A DNA stretch of 64,000 nucleotides from Arion vulgaris (Eukaryota > Mollusca > Gastropoda > Stylommatophora > Arionidae), in NCBI GenBank assembly GCA_020796225.1, contig CM036771.1, positions 30,386,703-30,450,702 of the forward strand, given 5' to 3'. The position numbers and the translations under genes are program-made. The notes beneath the pieces are model-generated. The model was not told where the DNA came from, searched no databases, and saw only the letters and a program-made list of their open reading frames with translations. Shown one piece after another: positions 32,651 to 43,309 of this stretch (its first letter is position 1; the number at the start of each line of letters is the position of its first letter).

Positions 32651-33170
32651 AGCCAGCATCCACACACTCATTATACATGTATATGCATGCTTGCTACCTG
32701 TTCATTATACCTGTATATGCATGCTTGCTACCTGCTCTGTTTCTGCTGTGCATGCATTCTATTTAGTATTTGGACAGAAATCAGAAAGTATTCTGGGTAA
32801 CATTTATGCATGTTAGGAGGGACGCCAAGGATCACAAACATGATCAAAAAGACAAATGTAGGCGTTTCAATCTTATAAGACCCGCAACCAACTAGACACG
32901 TGGGTCCGTTCGTCCGCTATAGTTTTACTGATTCTGGAATGACTGATCCATGAGCTGGTAAAAGCTGTCACACTTGTAACTCTGACCCATATCGGTCTAC
33001 TAGTTTTACATTTGTCATCACCAGGTTCACAGCTGACTAACCCATATCCGTCTGTCTATATGTCTCCTATTCTATATATATTTGTATCCATATGTCTGCC
33101 TATTTTCAAAGTGCTATTTCACAAGGTTTTTTTCCAGGCATGTTTTTTTCTTCTTTCAAACGTGGGGTTA
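32651..33170. other. Mostly unassigned, with a 35-bp near-duplication
   Basis: The phrase ttatacatgtatatgcatgc near 32670 recurs as 'ttatacctgtatatgcatgc' near 32704. No gene seen. Confidence 0.45.
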
Positions 33171-33175
33171 TTGAC

Positions 33176-33390
33176 AAGTTTTTTTCTTCAGACAAGTGGG
33201 TTTTTTCTTCAGACAAGTGGGTTTTTTCTTCAGACAAGTGGGTTTTTTCTTCAGACAAGTGGGTTTTTTCTTCAGACAAGTAGGTTTGTAATTCAGACAA
33301 GTGGGTCTTTCTTCAGACAGTTTTTTTCTTTCTTCAGACAAGTACAAGTGTTTTTCTTCAGACAAGTGTTTTTTTTAGGACAAGTTCTTT
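33176..33390. repeat. 21-bp T-rich tandem repeat
   Basis: The unit is gacaagtgggttttttcttc plus a: five regular copies to about 33290, then diverging units (gtaggtttgtaattca, gtgggtctttc) to 33390. Confidence 0.92.
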
Positions 33391-33940
33391 TGTTCAGATA
33401 AGTGCTCTTTCAAATGCATCTCTCCTTTCCGTTTAATTTATTCCCCCATTGCACTGACATGGAAGCAAGATATTATTGAATAAGATTTTATTTGTATATA
33501 TGTTCTAAAATTTTATAGTGTATTTAACCATTTTGTTTTATTTTTAAAAGGGGATTATTGATTAATGTTTTATTTGATGGTTTTTTTCTTAGAAATTGGA
33601 TTTTTTCTTCATATAAGTGGTTTTTTTTTATAGACAATAAAGGTTTTAATTATACAAGTTATAGGGTCTTTTTAGAAAGTTTTTTTTTTTTTTAGAATTT
33701 AAAGATTTTTTTGTTATAGAAATATGTTTTTTTATGATAAGATTTTTGTTTATTATTGTATATGATTTATAATGATTTTTTATTGTATATAAGAATTTAT
33801 TGATTATTGTAATGAATTAAGATTTTTTATTGAATGAATTTTTAAGATTTTATTATTGTATATAAGAATTTATATGATTTTATTAATAAGATGAATGTAT
33901 TATTGAATCTAACTGAATGTATTAAGATTTGTCCCCAATC
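33391..33940. repeat. AT/T-rich low-complexity tract
   Basis: Long T runs and 'attattgtatataagaattta' and 'aagatttttat' motifs repeat irregularly. It may be decayed from the 21-bp array; no clear period. Confidence 0.6.
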
Positions 33941-34019
33941 ACAATAGTTCTTCAATCTACCCAGTCTCAGTTTAAGCACTAGGGTAAAAACTACAAAGAA
34001 ATGATGGCTGGTGTAACGT

Positions 34020-34275
34020 TTACCACATCACCACATTTGGGAATCTATGGCTAAGGGGTTAAGTCATTCATCGTGTGTTTCACAGGTTGTGGGTTCAAAT
34101 CTGGACTGCTCCATTCTGTTCGAAAGTGCATTTTTTCCCCCAGAGATCCCTAGAATTGTTGCTGGAGCTACAGAGTTTGTGCTTTGTATAATACTTTCAG
34201 CACCTGGCATGCCATTTGTGCAGAGAGGGATCAAACCGCTTAGGGGAAACCCAGTGCAATGAAGTGAATCCTTTA
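34020..34275 (+). mobile_element. SINE-C copy
   Basis: tRNA-like head: tatggctaaggggttaagtc and B-box-like gtgggttcaaatctgg. Body: agatccctagaattgttgct, 'acagagtttgtgctttgt', and the end acccagtgcaatgaagtgaa. It matches 53620-53877. Confidence 0.88.
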
Positions 34276-34304
34276 TATTGAGGCCCATTGTGTGCTGTTG
34301 GTCT

Positions 34305-34760
34305 CAGACAAATATGCATCTAATACCATATTCCTCATTACACCACATGGTATGAAAATAACAGCAGCTAATGAGCAGAAAATCATAACGACAGAGATGA
34401 GGTGCCTTAGAAGAGCTGCAGGTGTGACAATAAGAGATAAAATTAGAAGTGAAGAAATCAGGAGGAGACTTGATGTGAAACCAGTTATGCAATTCATAAA
34501 AGAACAACATATTAAATGGTTTGTACACCTGACAAGAATGCACTGGTATAGTCTACCACAGAGAGCCACACAGAAAAAGTATAGTAAGTACAAAGCAAGA
34601 GGAAGACCACACAGAAGATGGAGCGACAGCATCAAGAACAGCCTTACAAAAGTGAATATCAGCTTACAAAGTGCCTTAAAACAAGCAACAAGCACACAAG
34701 ATCACTACGTTACCTAAACAACCCCCACTTATATAAAGAAGTAAATGGTGGAAAAGAAGG
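34305..34760 (+). mobile_element. LINE C-terminal fragment (type P)
   Basis: The + strand frame reads KIITTEMRCLRRAAGVTIRD, MQFIKEQHIKWFVHLTRM and KYKARGRPHRRWSDSI, a typical non-LTR element C-terminus. A second copy is at 43640-44040. No palm motifs remain. Confidence 0.8.
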
Positions 34761-34774
34761 TATGAAAATAGATC

Positions 34775-35030
34775 TTCTTTGAACGCTCCATATCGACTAC
34801 TTATCAACCACTTTGTGATTTCTATGTGATCTGAGCCTAAGAGCGATTGTATGTTGTGCCAGTTATGCGCCTACAAATAGGCCAGCACATCCAATTTCTG
34901 TGCTGCTTTTTATTTACTAGGGTAGCATCCCTAGGGCATAGTCGCTTCTTACGACATGCATTGAAGGTTTTAGTGGTACTATTCTTTGCTTACCTTGCAG
35001 GCCCCAGCACCACATGGGCGGACTTCTGTT
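34775..35030 (-). mobile_element. SINE-A copy
   Basis: Reverse SINE-A: tttgaacgctccatatcgac, gagcgattgtatgttgtgcc, tttttatttactagggtagc and 'cagcaccacatgggcgg'. Confidence 0.92.
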
Positions 35031-35089
35031 AATTCTCAAATTCTTTACATTTTTTGTTTCATTACATTCCACAATTTCCATTGATTACC

Positions 35090-35425
35090 TCTTCCTGGTC
35101 TGTATGATCAAATCTTCCTGGTCTGTATGATCAAATCTTCCTGGTCTGTATGATCAAATCTTCCTGGTCTGTATGATCAAATCTTCCTGGTCTGTATGAT
35201 CAAATCTTCCTGGTCTGTATGATCAAATCTTCCTGGTCTGTATGATCAAATCTTCCTGGTCTGTATGATCAAATCTTCCTGGTCTGTATGATCAAATCTT
35301 CCTGGTCTGTATGATCAAATCTTCCTGGTCTGTATGATCAAATCTTCCTGGTCTGTATGATAAATCTTCCTGGTCTGTATGATCAAATCTTCCTGGTCTG
35401 TATGATCAAATCTTCCTGGTCAAGA
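35090..35425. repeat. 23-bp tandem repeat, about 14 copies
   Basis: The unit is cttcctggtctgtatgatca plus aat. Nearly all copies are identical; one loses a base at about 35360. Confidence 0.96.
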
Positions 35426-35554
35426 TTTTTTTGGAAAGCCAGCCCACATCTCTCAGTAATGTAGGCCGGGAATCTTTGACCGAGACTAACAGGGCTCTGG
35501 TTCGCCTAGGGGGATGGACACATCTAAGAGGTTTTTTCAGTGACTAACCCAAAT

Positions 35555-35665
35555 AAAATGCGTGCAGAAATCAGATGTGCTAGCTTACGGATTTGTAGGC
35601 ACCTTCCTGGCACAACAAACTCATGGTCTAAGCTTCAAATCTTGTACAGACCACAAAGAATGGTT
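35555..35665 (+). mobile_element. SINE-A body remnant
   Basis: gcgtgcagaaatcagatgtg, 'ctagcttacggatttgtaggcacc', 'ctggcacaaca' and the end leading into 'accacaaagaatggtttaacaagtg' follow SINE-A order. It passes directly into the 47-bp array. Confidence 0.75.
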
Positions 35666-36395
35666 TAACAAGTGATTGATGGAGAGTGAATGAAGAACCA
35701 GAAAGAATGGTTTAACAAGTGATTGATGGAGAGCGAATGAAGAAGAACCACAAAGAATGGTTTAACAAGTGTTTGATGGAGATGAATGAAGAACCAGAAA
35801 GAATGGTTTAACAAGTGATGGAGAGCGAATGAAGAACCACAAAGAATGGTTTAACAAGTGTTTGATGGAGAGCGAATGAAGAACCACAAAGAATGGTTTA
35901 ACAAGTGTTTGATGGAGAGCGAATGAAGAACCACAAAGAATGGTTTAACAAGTGTTTGATAGAGAGCGAATGAAGAACCAGAAAGAATGGTTTAACAAGT
36001 GTTTGATGGAGAGCGAATGAAGAACCAGAAAGAATGGTTTAACAAGTGTTTGATGGAGAGCGAATGAAGAACCACAAAGAATGGTTTAACAAGTGTTTGA
36101 TGGAGAGCGAATGAAGAACCACAAAGAATGGTTTAACAAGTGTTTGATGGAGAGCGAATGAAGAACCACAAAGAATGGTTTAACAAGTGTTTGATGGAGA
36201 GCGAATGAAGAACCAGAAAGAATGGTTTAACAAGTGTTTGATGGAGAGCGAATGAAGAACCACAAAGAATGGTTTAACAAGTGTTTGATGGAGAGCGAAT
36301 GAAGAACCACAAAGAATGGTTTAACAAGTGTTTGATGGAGAGCGAATGAAGAACCAGAAAGAATGGTTTAACAAGCGTTTGATGGAGAGCGAATG
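35642..36395. repeat. 47-bp minisatellite, about 16 copies, made from the SINE-A 3' end
   Basis: The unit is gaatgaagaaccacaaagaa then 'tggtttaacaagtgtttgatggagagc'. It corresponds to the SINE-A 3' end ('cacagagtggttaacaagtggtcgatatggagcgtttgaagaag'). Variants are accac/accag and gtgtttg/gtgattg. It ends about 80 bp before the glycogenin terminal exon. Confidence 0.96.
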
Positions 36396-36475
36396 AATTA
36401 TAAATTTATCACAATCTTGCTGTATGTATCAATCAGAAAGTTCATGTTATATGTTGTCTGTTTATGTAATTTCAG

Positions 36476-38881
36476 GGAGGTGTTGTTGGAGAGCTGGCAC
36501 GTGTAACCCTTCTTGGGGAGAGTGTTGTTAAAGTTGACAGGGAGAGAAAGCTGCAGTGGGAGCAAGGGCAGGCAGACTATATGGGTGTGGACAGATTTGA
36601 TAATATCAAGGCCAGACTGGATGAGAAAATTAAAGGGCCAGCAACGAATTTATCCACAGATGTATCACCGGATATATCACCAGATATATCACCAGATATA
36701 TCCACAGTTGCTTTAGATAAGCAGGAAGATGATAAAACTGAGGTAAGACTTGGTGGTGATAGTATATCTGCAAACAGAACTACTACATCCGATGGTTGTG
36801 ATGAGATACCATCCAGCGATGTTGGTCATACATTCTCTGATGGCATAGTTTCATTAGTTAATTTGACCAATACTATTAGCAGCCCTGAGAATGCAACAGA
36901 AACTGTTGAGAAATCAGGGAGTGTTGGTAATGAGGTGTGCAGTGATAGTGCCCATGTTGAGGAGGAGACTAGTGTGGTACTGCCCACAGTCTCTACTTAT
37001 CATGTAGTTGCTACCCATGTTCCTGCAACTTTTGCTGATGTGCCACTTTCTGATACAGCTGAAATAATTACGCCATCAGCTTCTTTTCCACAGGAAGCAC
37101 TTCTTTTGGAGAATATTTCTGATTCTTCACACTTCACCCCAACTGATTCTTCACCTTCACCCAACTGATTCTTCACTTCCCCAACCGATCTTCCCACTTC
37201 ACCCCAACCGATTCTTCCCACTTCACCCCAACCGATTCTTCCCACTTCAGCCCAACCGATTCTTCCCACTTCACTCCAACCGATTCTTCCCACTTCACCC
37301 CAACTGAGTGTGATCTTGTGGAAATATTTACAACCCCAGTAAGTCCAGCTGAAGACTCGCTTAGTGCATCTGCGCTCCCACAGGTGAATAAACATGAAGA
37401 GGATGTTCAAAATTCTGCTGTCAGCCCAGCTTCCACTGTCTCAACTGATCTGAAGTCCAATCTGACTGCAGTCAGCCCAGCTTCCACTGTCTCCCGATCT
37501 GAAGTCCAAACTGACTGCTGTCAGCCCAGCTTCCACTGTCTCAACTGATCTGAAGTCCAAACTGACCACTGTCAGCCCAGCTGCCACTGTCTCAACTGAT
37601 CTGCCAAGTCATCAAACTGACCGCTGTCAGCCCAGCTGTCCAACTGTCTCAACTGATCTAAGTCCAAACTGACCCTGTCAGCCCATGCTGTCTCTGTACT
37701 CTCAACTGATCTGAAGTCCAAACTGACCGCTGTCAGCCCAGATTCCACTCTCTCAACTGATCTGAAGTCTAAACTGACCGCTGTCAGCCCAGCTGCCACT
37801 GTCTCAACTGATCCAAGCCAATCTGACTGCTGTCAGCCCAGCTTCTGCTGTCTCAACTGATCGAAGTCCAAACTGACTGCTGTCAGCCCAGCTTCTGCGT
37901 TCACTGATCTGAAGTCCAATGTCAGCCCAGCTGCCACTGTTCAACTGATCTAAAGTCCAAACTGACGCTGTCAGCCCAGCTGCCACTGTCTCACTGATCT
38001 GAAGTCCAGTCAGCCCAGCTCCACTGTTCAACTGATCTGAAGTCCAAACTGACCGCTGTCAGCCCAGCTGCCACTGTCTCAACTGATCTGAAGTCCAAAC
38101 TGACCGCTGTCAGCCCAGCTGCCAATGTCTCAACTGATCTGAAGCCAACTGACTGCTGTCAGCCCAGCTCCTGTCTCAACTGATCGAAGTCCAACTGACT
38201 CTGTCAGCCCAGCTTCTGCTGTCTCACTGATCGAAGTCCAAACTGACCTCTGTCAGCCCAGCTTCTGCTGTCTCTACTGATCAGAAGTCCAAACTGACCT
38301 CTGTCAGCCCAGCTTCTGCTGTCTCTACTGATCTGAAGTCCAAACTGACCGCTGTCAGCCCAGCTTCCACTGTCCAAACTTCTCCTAATCCCATTCTGAC
38401 TACTGTCAGTCCAACTTCTGCTGTCTCAGCTTTTTCTAAGCCTGTTCTGACACCTGTCACAAGTGTGACACAAGGTCAAACTCTGTCAAACAAACCTGTT
38501 TCTGAAGTCAAACCTATTCATGTCTCTTCACCCACTGAATCTAGCTCAACACTTGCTACACAACAGACATCACCTGCAGAACAGCCAGCACCCACTGACT
38601 CTAAACCTGTGTCTTCCCTTGATGGAGCTACTGCATCAAAATCTTCTTTTGTAGCCAGTCAAGCTTCAAAATTTATGAAACCATCTCCTTCCTCCCCTGG
38701 TGCAGCTGTGCTAAAACCCACAAGCCATTTTTCTCAAATGGCATCAAGATTTGAAGCACCAAGAGCTGTTAAACCTCATTCAGTTGAGTCAGAACCTAGG
38801 TTACCTACTTCTAAAGTGACTACAGCTGCTTCATCTTCTAGAATCCCAGAATCTACAAGCCAGGCCACTAGAAAAGAATGA
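36476..38881 (+). CDS. GYG1: Glycogenin, terminal exon with long Ser/Thr/Pro-rich tail
   Basis: An acceptor with tttatgtaatttcag ends at 36475 and coding starts in phase 0. Residues 1-52 read GGVVGELARV, then WEQGQADYMGVDRFDNI (from 36557). This is the conserved glycogenin C-terminal motif that binds glycogen synthase, where human GYG1 ends. Here the frame continues through a low-complexity acidic/Ser/Thr region to 37166, an 8-residue HFTPTDSS repeat, a 17-residue repeat (LTAVSPASTVSTDLKSK), and a basic Ser/Pro end (SKFMKPSPSS, SHFSQMASRFEAPRAVKP) to a TGA at 38879-38881. The first and last segments share one frame. The repeats between them contain many one-base losses that break it, which I read as probable assembly error rather than a pseudogene. 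A GAG|gtaaga at about 36740-36748 could act as an alternative donor. The true stop could also lie in a further exon. Confidence 0.85.
36557..36631 (+). other. Glycogen-synthase-binding motif of glycogenin
   Basis: Encodes WEQGQADYMGVDRFDNIKAR followed by LDEKI, closely matching the C-terminal motif of vertebrate glycogenins (WEQGQADYMGADSFDNIK). In the known family this segment docks glycogen synthase. Confidence 0.92.
37131..37312 (+). repeat. 24-bp coding repeat in glycogenin tail
   Basis: About seven units of cacttcaccccaaccgattc plus ttcc (HFTPTDSS). The second and third units have lost bases, which shifts the frame from the upstream one. Confidence 0.93.
37405..38375 (+). repeat. 51-bp coding repeat in glycogenin tail, about 19 copies
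   Basis: The unit is ctgtcagcccagcttccact then 'gtctcaactgatctgaagtccaaactgactg' (LTAVSPASTVSTDLKSK), with ttc/tgc and gct/act variants. Many units between 37600 and 38250 are shortened by 1-10 bases. Confidence 0.95.
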
Positions 38882-39054
38882 ATGTTTTGCTGAAAGACAT
38901 TTTAGATATTGATTCTTATTTTTGTTTGTGTTCAGTGTGAACTTATATCAATATCTATCTATTGTGAATTATTTAGTGAAAGAAGCAACACTAGTCATGA
39001 CACAATTACATTGTCACAGATTCAGGACAGTGCATTCATGAGATTCTGTATCTT
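38882..39054 (+). other. Glycogenin 3' flank / presumed 3' UTR
   Basis: Directly follows the TGA. No clear AATAAA close by, so the transcript end is not located. Confidence 0.4.
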
Positions 39055-39320
39055 CTTCTTCTTCAATGATCCAGCGGCACTAGAGCTCTTGCGCTTTGGC
39101 TCAATATTATGTAGTAGTATCTGCATATGTTTGTAAGTTGTTCTTTTGTTCCGTATAATGTGTTCCATTTATCTGGCCTTGGAGGAAGGAGGATTTTCCT
39201 GACATCTAGTGCTTGGCACCTGAAGAGGTGGTGGTTAACGGTTTCATGATGATGTGCACACAGCTGGCACTCTGGAGTGTGTTGTGCTTGAATTCTGTTC
39301 ATGATTGTTAAGTGTTATAT
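39055..39320 (-). mobile_element. LINE C-terminal tail fragment
   Basis: The minus strand reads MNRIQAQHTPECQLCAHHHE then TVNHHLFRCQALD, the Cys/His-rich end typical of some non-LTR retrotransposon ORFs. Only this tail remains. Confidence 0.65.
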
Positions 39321-39790
39321 TTGAAGTCTAAAAATGGTGCTCTAATCTATTCTTGTAATGTGGTTGATGTTGTCATTAAGGTTAGGGCTGGCCATTTGTC
39401 TGTAAACCTCTCTTCCAGTGTCTCCCATGACCCATCTGTTCAGCCAAGTTTCTTTATGTGTTGTCATTAGGATTTACTTTGCTGTATGGAGAGTTGTTGC
39501 CGTGATTGGTTGTTCTTGTGTTGTTCTTGTGTTGATCCTTTCTTGGCTAGCCTATCTGCTGTATCATTTCTGGGTGTATTTGAAAGATTCTGTATCTAAA
39601 TTTTAACACTCCCACTCTCATCTAACCAAATTACTAATGATGATTAACTCATACATGCTTACCACTAGAGTCAAATATTTGTTAACTAGTGTGTTACTCC
39701 ATTTTATGAAATCTGTTCATAAAGTAGCCAAATTTTGACCAGGAAATTATATTTACTCAATGGAAAGTCTGAAACCCAACAGTATAACTG
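39321..39790. other. Unassigned intergenic sequence
   Basis: No convincing gene. The first 100 bases may still be LINE 3' sequence related to 39055-39320. Confidence 0.35.
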
Positions 39791-39799
39791 CAGATGTGG

Positions 39800-39975
39800 T
39801 ACTTAAAAGTGGGATTCTCCTGTTTGTGCCCTTTTAGATAATATGCCTAGACTTTGGTAGACAAAGTTTGGATGCACATGTCGTAGGGGGCTAACGGGTG
39901 CACAACATACCGTTTTTAAGCAAACCACACAAAACACAGAGTGATTAACTTGGTTGATAAGAAGTAATGCCAATA
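39800..39975 (+). mobile_element. SINE-B-like fragment
   Basis: 'tgcacatgtcgtagggggctaa', 'cgtttttaagcaaaccacac' and 'cagagtgattaacttggttg' follow SINE-B order with losses. It ends in aagaagtaatg. Confidence 0.5.
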
Positions 39976-40214
39976 AATAAACAAATTATTATGGTTCTTG
40001 TGACTTCCTCATACAAAATAATATTTAAATGTTTACTATTGCCATTTTGAGCCAAGTTGTATTTGCCGGCTAATTTAGTTTTGTGTGGAACAAGGATTAT
40101 AACTAGATCTCTACAACTAACTTGCACATAAATACTAACACTTCTTGCCTTGAAGTTTGGCAAACATTTCTTTTGCAACTAACCATCTTCTGACGTGACA
40201 CATTTTAATTGAGG

Positions 40215-40645
40215 GCATGGGGGAGGAGAGTTTAGTGGTGTAGAGGTTAGGTGCTCGCCTTTTGTTCCAAAGGTTCTCAGTTCGCTCCCTAGTGAAGCTA
40301 TCAGGATATTTTCCCAGAGATGCCTGTGTAGGTGAGATTGAGTTCCTAGTCCTATCAGAGACAGACGATTAAACGGATGTCCCTTGTTCAAGTTGAGCAT
40401 GTTAAAGAACCCTTGACAGGCTGGACAGCAACTGACTGGGCAAAATTCATCATAGAGATTAAATAATAAAATTTCTAAATAATATTTGTACCACCTTCTA
40501 AATTACATACTGGGGACCCTTGCCGGTGCTACAGAGTTTGTGAATTGTCACTAGGATCTTCCTATGTAAGAAAGGGATCGGAACACACATGATTACTTAC
40601 TGAAGTGTAATGATGATGGTCCTATCAATCAATCAATCAATTTGA
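40215..40645 (+). mobile_element. SINE-E copy, near full length
   Basis: tRNA-like head gtggtgtagaggttaggtgc with ggttctcagttcgctcc. Body gtaggtgagattgagttcct, 'agtcctatcagagacagacg', 'gcatgttaaagaaccc', 'gacccttgccggtgctacag' and a 3' end with gatgatggtcctatcaatca in an (AATC)n tail. It is the best reference copy in the window. Confidence 0.9.
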
Positions 40646-40794
40646 ATATGGGATTGTAAGAACTAGAAGTACAGATAATAGTGACATGCAAATAAATAAA
40701 TAAACAACATAACTAGTGGTACAAGTAGGCAAGAATAAAATAAACATAATCTGCAGAGGTACTTATGAAGAAATTCAGTAAGTAAAGAAACCCT

Positions 40795-41065
40795 TTTCCA
40801 TACCTTAAGATATACTGGGTAATACATTGTTAGGCCCATATTTGTCATTGATCATCGGCCCATATGTTTCATTGATCATCGGCTTACGATTGGTGATGTG
40901 GTCAACATCGCTCAGAACACCTTTACTTCCCAATGCTTTGCCTGGTACCAAGTTAACGGCGAAGGCAAAATGAGAGCCACGGTCGGAAAATATTCCACAC
41001 CCACTGTGGAATTGAGCACGGACCACTAGCCTAAAAAGCCAATTTATTAACAACTACACTACTTC
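40795..41065 (-). mobile_element. SINE-D copy
   Basis: The minus strand follows SINE-D: tRNA-like head near 41060-41000, then 'ttggtaccaggcaaag', 'gatgttgaccacatcaccaat', and an end at ~40800 with 'ccagtatatcttaaggtatgg'. A short 'ttcattgatcatcgg' is duplicated at 40846-40880. Confidence 0.82.
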
Positions 41066-41690
41066 AGCTCTACTCATGAATATATCTGGAAAAAACCCCA
41101 GGAGAAACACACAGAAGTTGTGCAAAATAAAAATAACACATCAAGAAGATGAATATTTGGAAGCTATGCAAAAACAGAGACATAAAATGAAGTGAACAAT
41201 TGGTTAATACCAGGCCAAAGGTTTAGGGGGTCGAGTACCATCACAGCTAAACAGCAGCCATGTATGTATCCCTGACATTTATTTTTTGAATGTAATTTGC
41301 TTGCAGATCAGATTCACATTTTTGTGCACTAGCTTTCAACCACAGTTTATCAAAGTACAATTTGCTAACAGTTATCTGGTTCATCCAGTGATCCTGGAAA
41401 TTCCTGCCAGTAGCCATCTTGTCACTGTCTACGACTTCCATCTTTTGTATGAGGTTTGTTGGTACACCTGACCAACCCCATCTCAGAGCACTAGCATCCA
41501 CCCACAGGTCGTTGGTTTGTCAAAGTACTATGTTTCTGATAACTCTCTTGTTGGTCCTGTCAGTTGGGCTGATCCCGTCAGTTGGGCTGATCCAAAAAAA
41601 TCTGATCACTGTTCCTGACAGGAAAATCAAAGTGATAACGTCAACTTCTTTTAAGAAAAAGAAAAGGGGACCTAAAGGTCAAGGATTGAC
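41066..41690. other. Unassigned sequence with an 84-codon minus-strand frame
   Basis: The frame 41247-41501 (-) contains HWMNQITVSKLYFDKLWLKA. Its composition is protein-like, but I recognise no family and see no clear splice sites. It may be a retroelement remnant or chance. Confidence 0.3.
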
Positions 41691-41694
41691 TTTA

Positions 41695-41815
41695 TAGCAC
41701 CAGGTTTCACCGTATGATTTAGTCACTTTTTGTAGAAATGACATGTCACCTGCCGAGATTGTTACATAAAGTACAAACTCCACAGCTCTAGCAACAATCT
41801 TGCATACCTTTTAGA
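41695..41815 (-). mobile_element. SINE-C 3' fragment
   Basis: 'gtagaaatgacatgtcacctgcc', 'gagattgttacataaagtac' and 'tccacagctctagcaacaat' are the reverse of the SINE-C 3' half. Confidence 0.7.
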
Positions 41816-41829
41816 CCCCAGTTGGCATA

Positions 41830-42130
41830 GGCCAATTCATTCTATCCTTAGCTGTCTCTTTGCAGCTCCTTCCAGCTCTTCCATATATCGTTAATATCTG
41901 CCTCTCAGTCTATTCCCCATGTATATCTAAACCTTCCATTCTTTCACTTTCCCTGCAGATTCTGTGTAAGAGACTTTGTTATATTCCCCTCAACTTTTCT
42001 CAAAATATATCCTATCCAACGCAACATCTTTTCCGCATCTCTTAGTTCACTAGAATATGATCCATAAGTTCCTCATTTGTGACCCTATCATACCATCTCA
42101 GTCCCTCTATTCTGCGTAAACACTAGTTGA
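41830..42130 (-). mobile_element. RTE-like 3' end fragment
   Basis: The order 'ttgcagctccttccagctct', then 'ctcatttgtgaccctatcata' and 'ccatctcagtccctctattctgcgtaaac' parallels 61920-62170. It is decayed. Confidence 0.5.
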
Positions 42131-42212
42131 TAAATGTTTTTTGCAATTTATTAATTTTTGTTGTAGTCTTTCATGTTTCTGACGGCATAACTGCTTTAGC
42201 ATTGGGAGTTTT

Positions 42213-42465
42213 TTCTTCTTTGAATGCTCAATGTCCACCACTTGTTAACCATTCTGTGATTTATATGTGATCTGAACCTAAGCGCGATTGTACGTTGTGC
42301 CAGTTACGTGTCTATAAGTAGGCCAGCACATCCGATTTCTGCGATGTTTTTATTTACTAGGGTAGCTTCCTATGTCCTACATCAGTCGCCTCTATGACAT
42401 GCCTTGTAGGTCGCAGTGGTACTATTCTTTGCTTCCTTGCGACCAAGGCACCATGCGGGCGGTTT
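42213..42465 (-). mobile_element. SINE-A copy
   Basis: Reverse SINE-A: tttgaatgctcaatgtccac, gcgcgattgtacgttgtgcc, tttttatttactagggtagc and 'aaggcaccatgcgggcgg'. Confidence 0.92.
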
Positions 42466-43309
42466 TGGGAGTTTAATATTCTAAATGATAACAGAGCAAT
42501 ATTATCATTTTAAAATATATGGTTATGTTTAAGTGGATAATCATTTATACTAAATGGTAAAAAAAAAATGAGCCTAGATAAACTTTGAAATGTCTGTTGA
42601 TCGCTGCCAACATAATATAGTTCACAATACATTTCTTATGTCTGTTAATTTGTTGAATGTATTAAAACAAATAATGCAGTGTTGAGTTTCTGAACATATT
42701 AAAAACGTTGACATTGTAAGCCACTAACCAAATCTTGCACTTATATTCCTCACACAGTAACATGTGGCTGCTAAAGCATGCATATGCGTGTCTGTGTGCA
42801 CAGTTTCTTCATTCAAAGATTATCAACTCATGAAGCTACTGCTACTACTGCTGCTGATGATGACAAAACTGACATCTTCACATTTCCTGTGATGGCCAGA
42901 TACGACTGAAACAACAAAGTGACAATGATAGAATTCCATGCAGCTTGTTTGTATTTATAATCGGAATGAGTGTCCTGGGATGTCGTACCTATTGATGCTT
43001 CAGACGAAAGATGTTACATTTGTCCTCAATGATCCAACAGTTTTCAAGCTCATGCTGTTAGCTAATATTGTGTTGTAGTATCTACACTTGTTTATATATC
43101 ATGTTACATTAACCAAATACATTTTATTTTCTCAACTCAGTATTATATGTCATAGTCTGGAGTCGTTGTGTTGGCATTTTATCCATGTGTTCCCTTATTA
43201 CAGTATTCTTTGTGCTATATTCACTTGATTTTGTGGGTCGTTATGATTTTATTGTTGTATTCTATATGTAGTGTGCTGTGAAAGAAGTGAAATTCGTCAC
43301 TTATTTTGT
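42466..43309. other. Unassigned intergenic sequence
   Basis: AT-rich, no coding frame of note. A short (CTA/CTG)n stretch occurs at about 42837-42860. Confidence 0.4.

Larger units (their letters stand above)
1501..36475 (+). other. Giant glycogenin intron (about 35 kb)
   Basis: The interval runs from the gtgagt donor after 1500 to the tttcag acceptor ending at 36475. Both flanking exons are in phase 0 and their translations join directly within the glycogenin C-terminal region. No other convincing coding exon was found between them, although a small exon could be hidden. The contents are retroelement fragments and at least sixteen tandem arrays, listed separately. Confidence 0.75.

Noticed and set aside
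36740..36748. End of the glycogenin coding exon at GAG|gtaaga
   Set aside because: Kept only as a possible alternative donor: the reading frame continues unbroken for over 130 codons beyond it with consistent composition.
41247..41501. 84-codon minus frame as an exon
   Set aside because: Protein-like composition, but no family recognised and no good splice sites. A translated search would decide; left unassigned.
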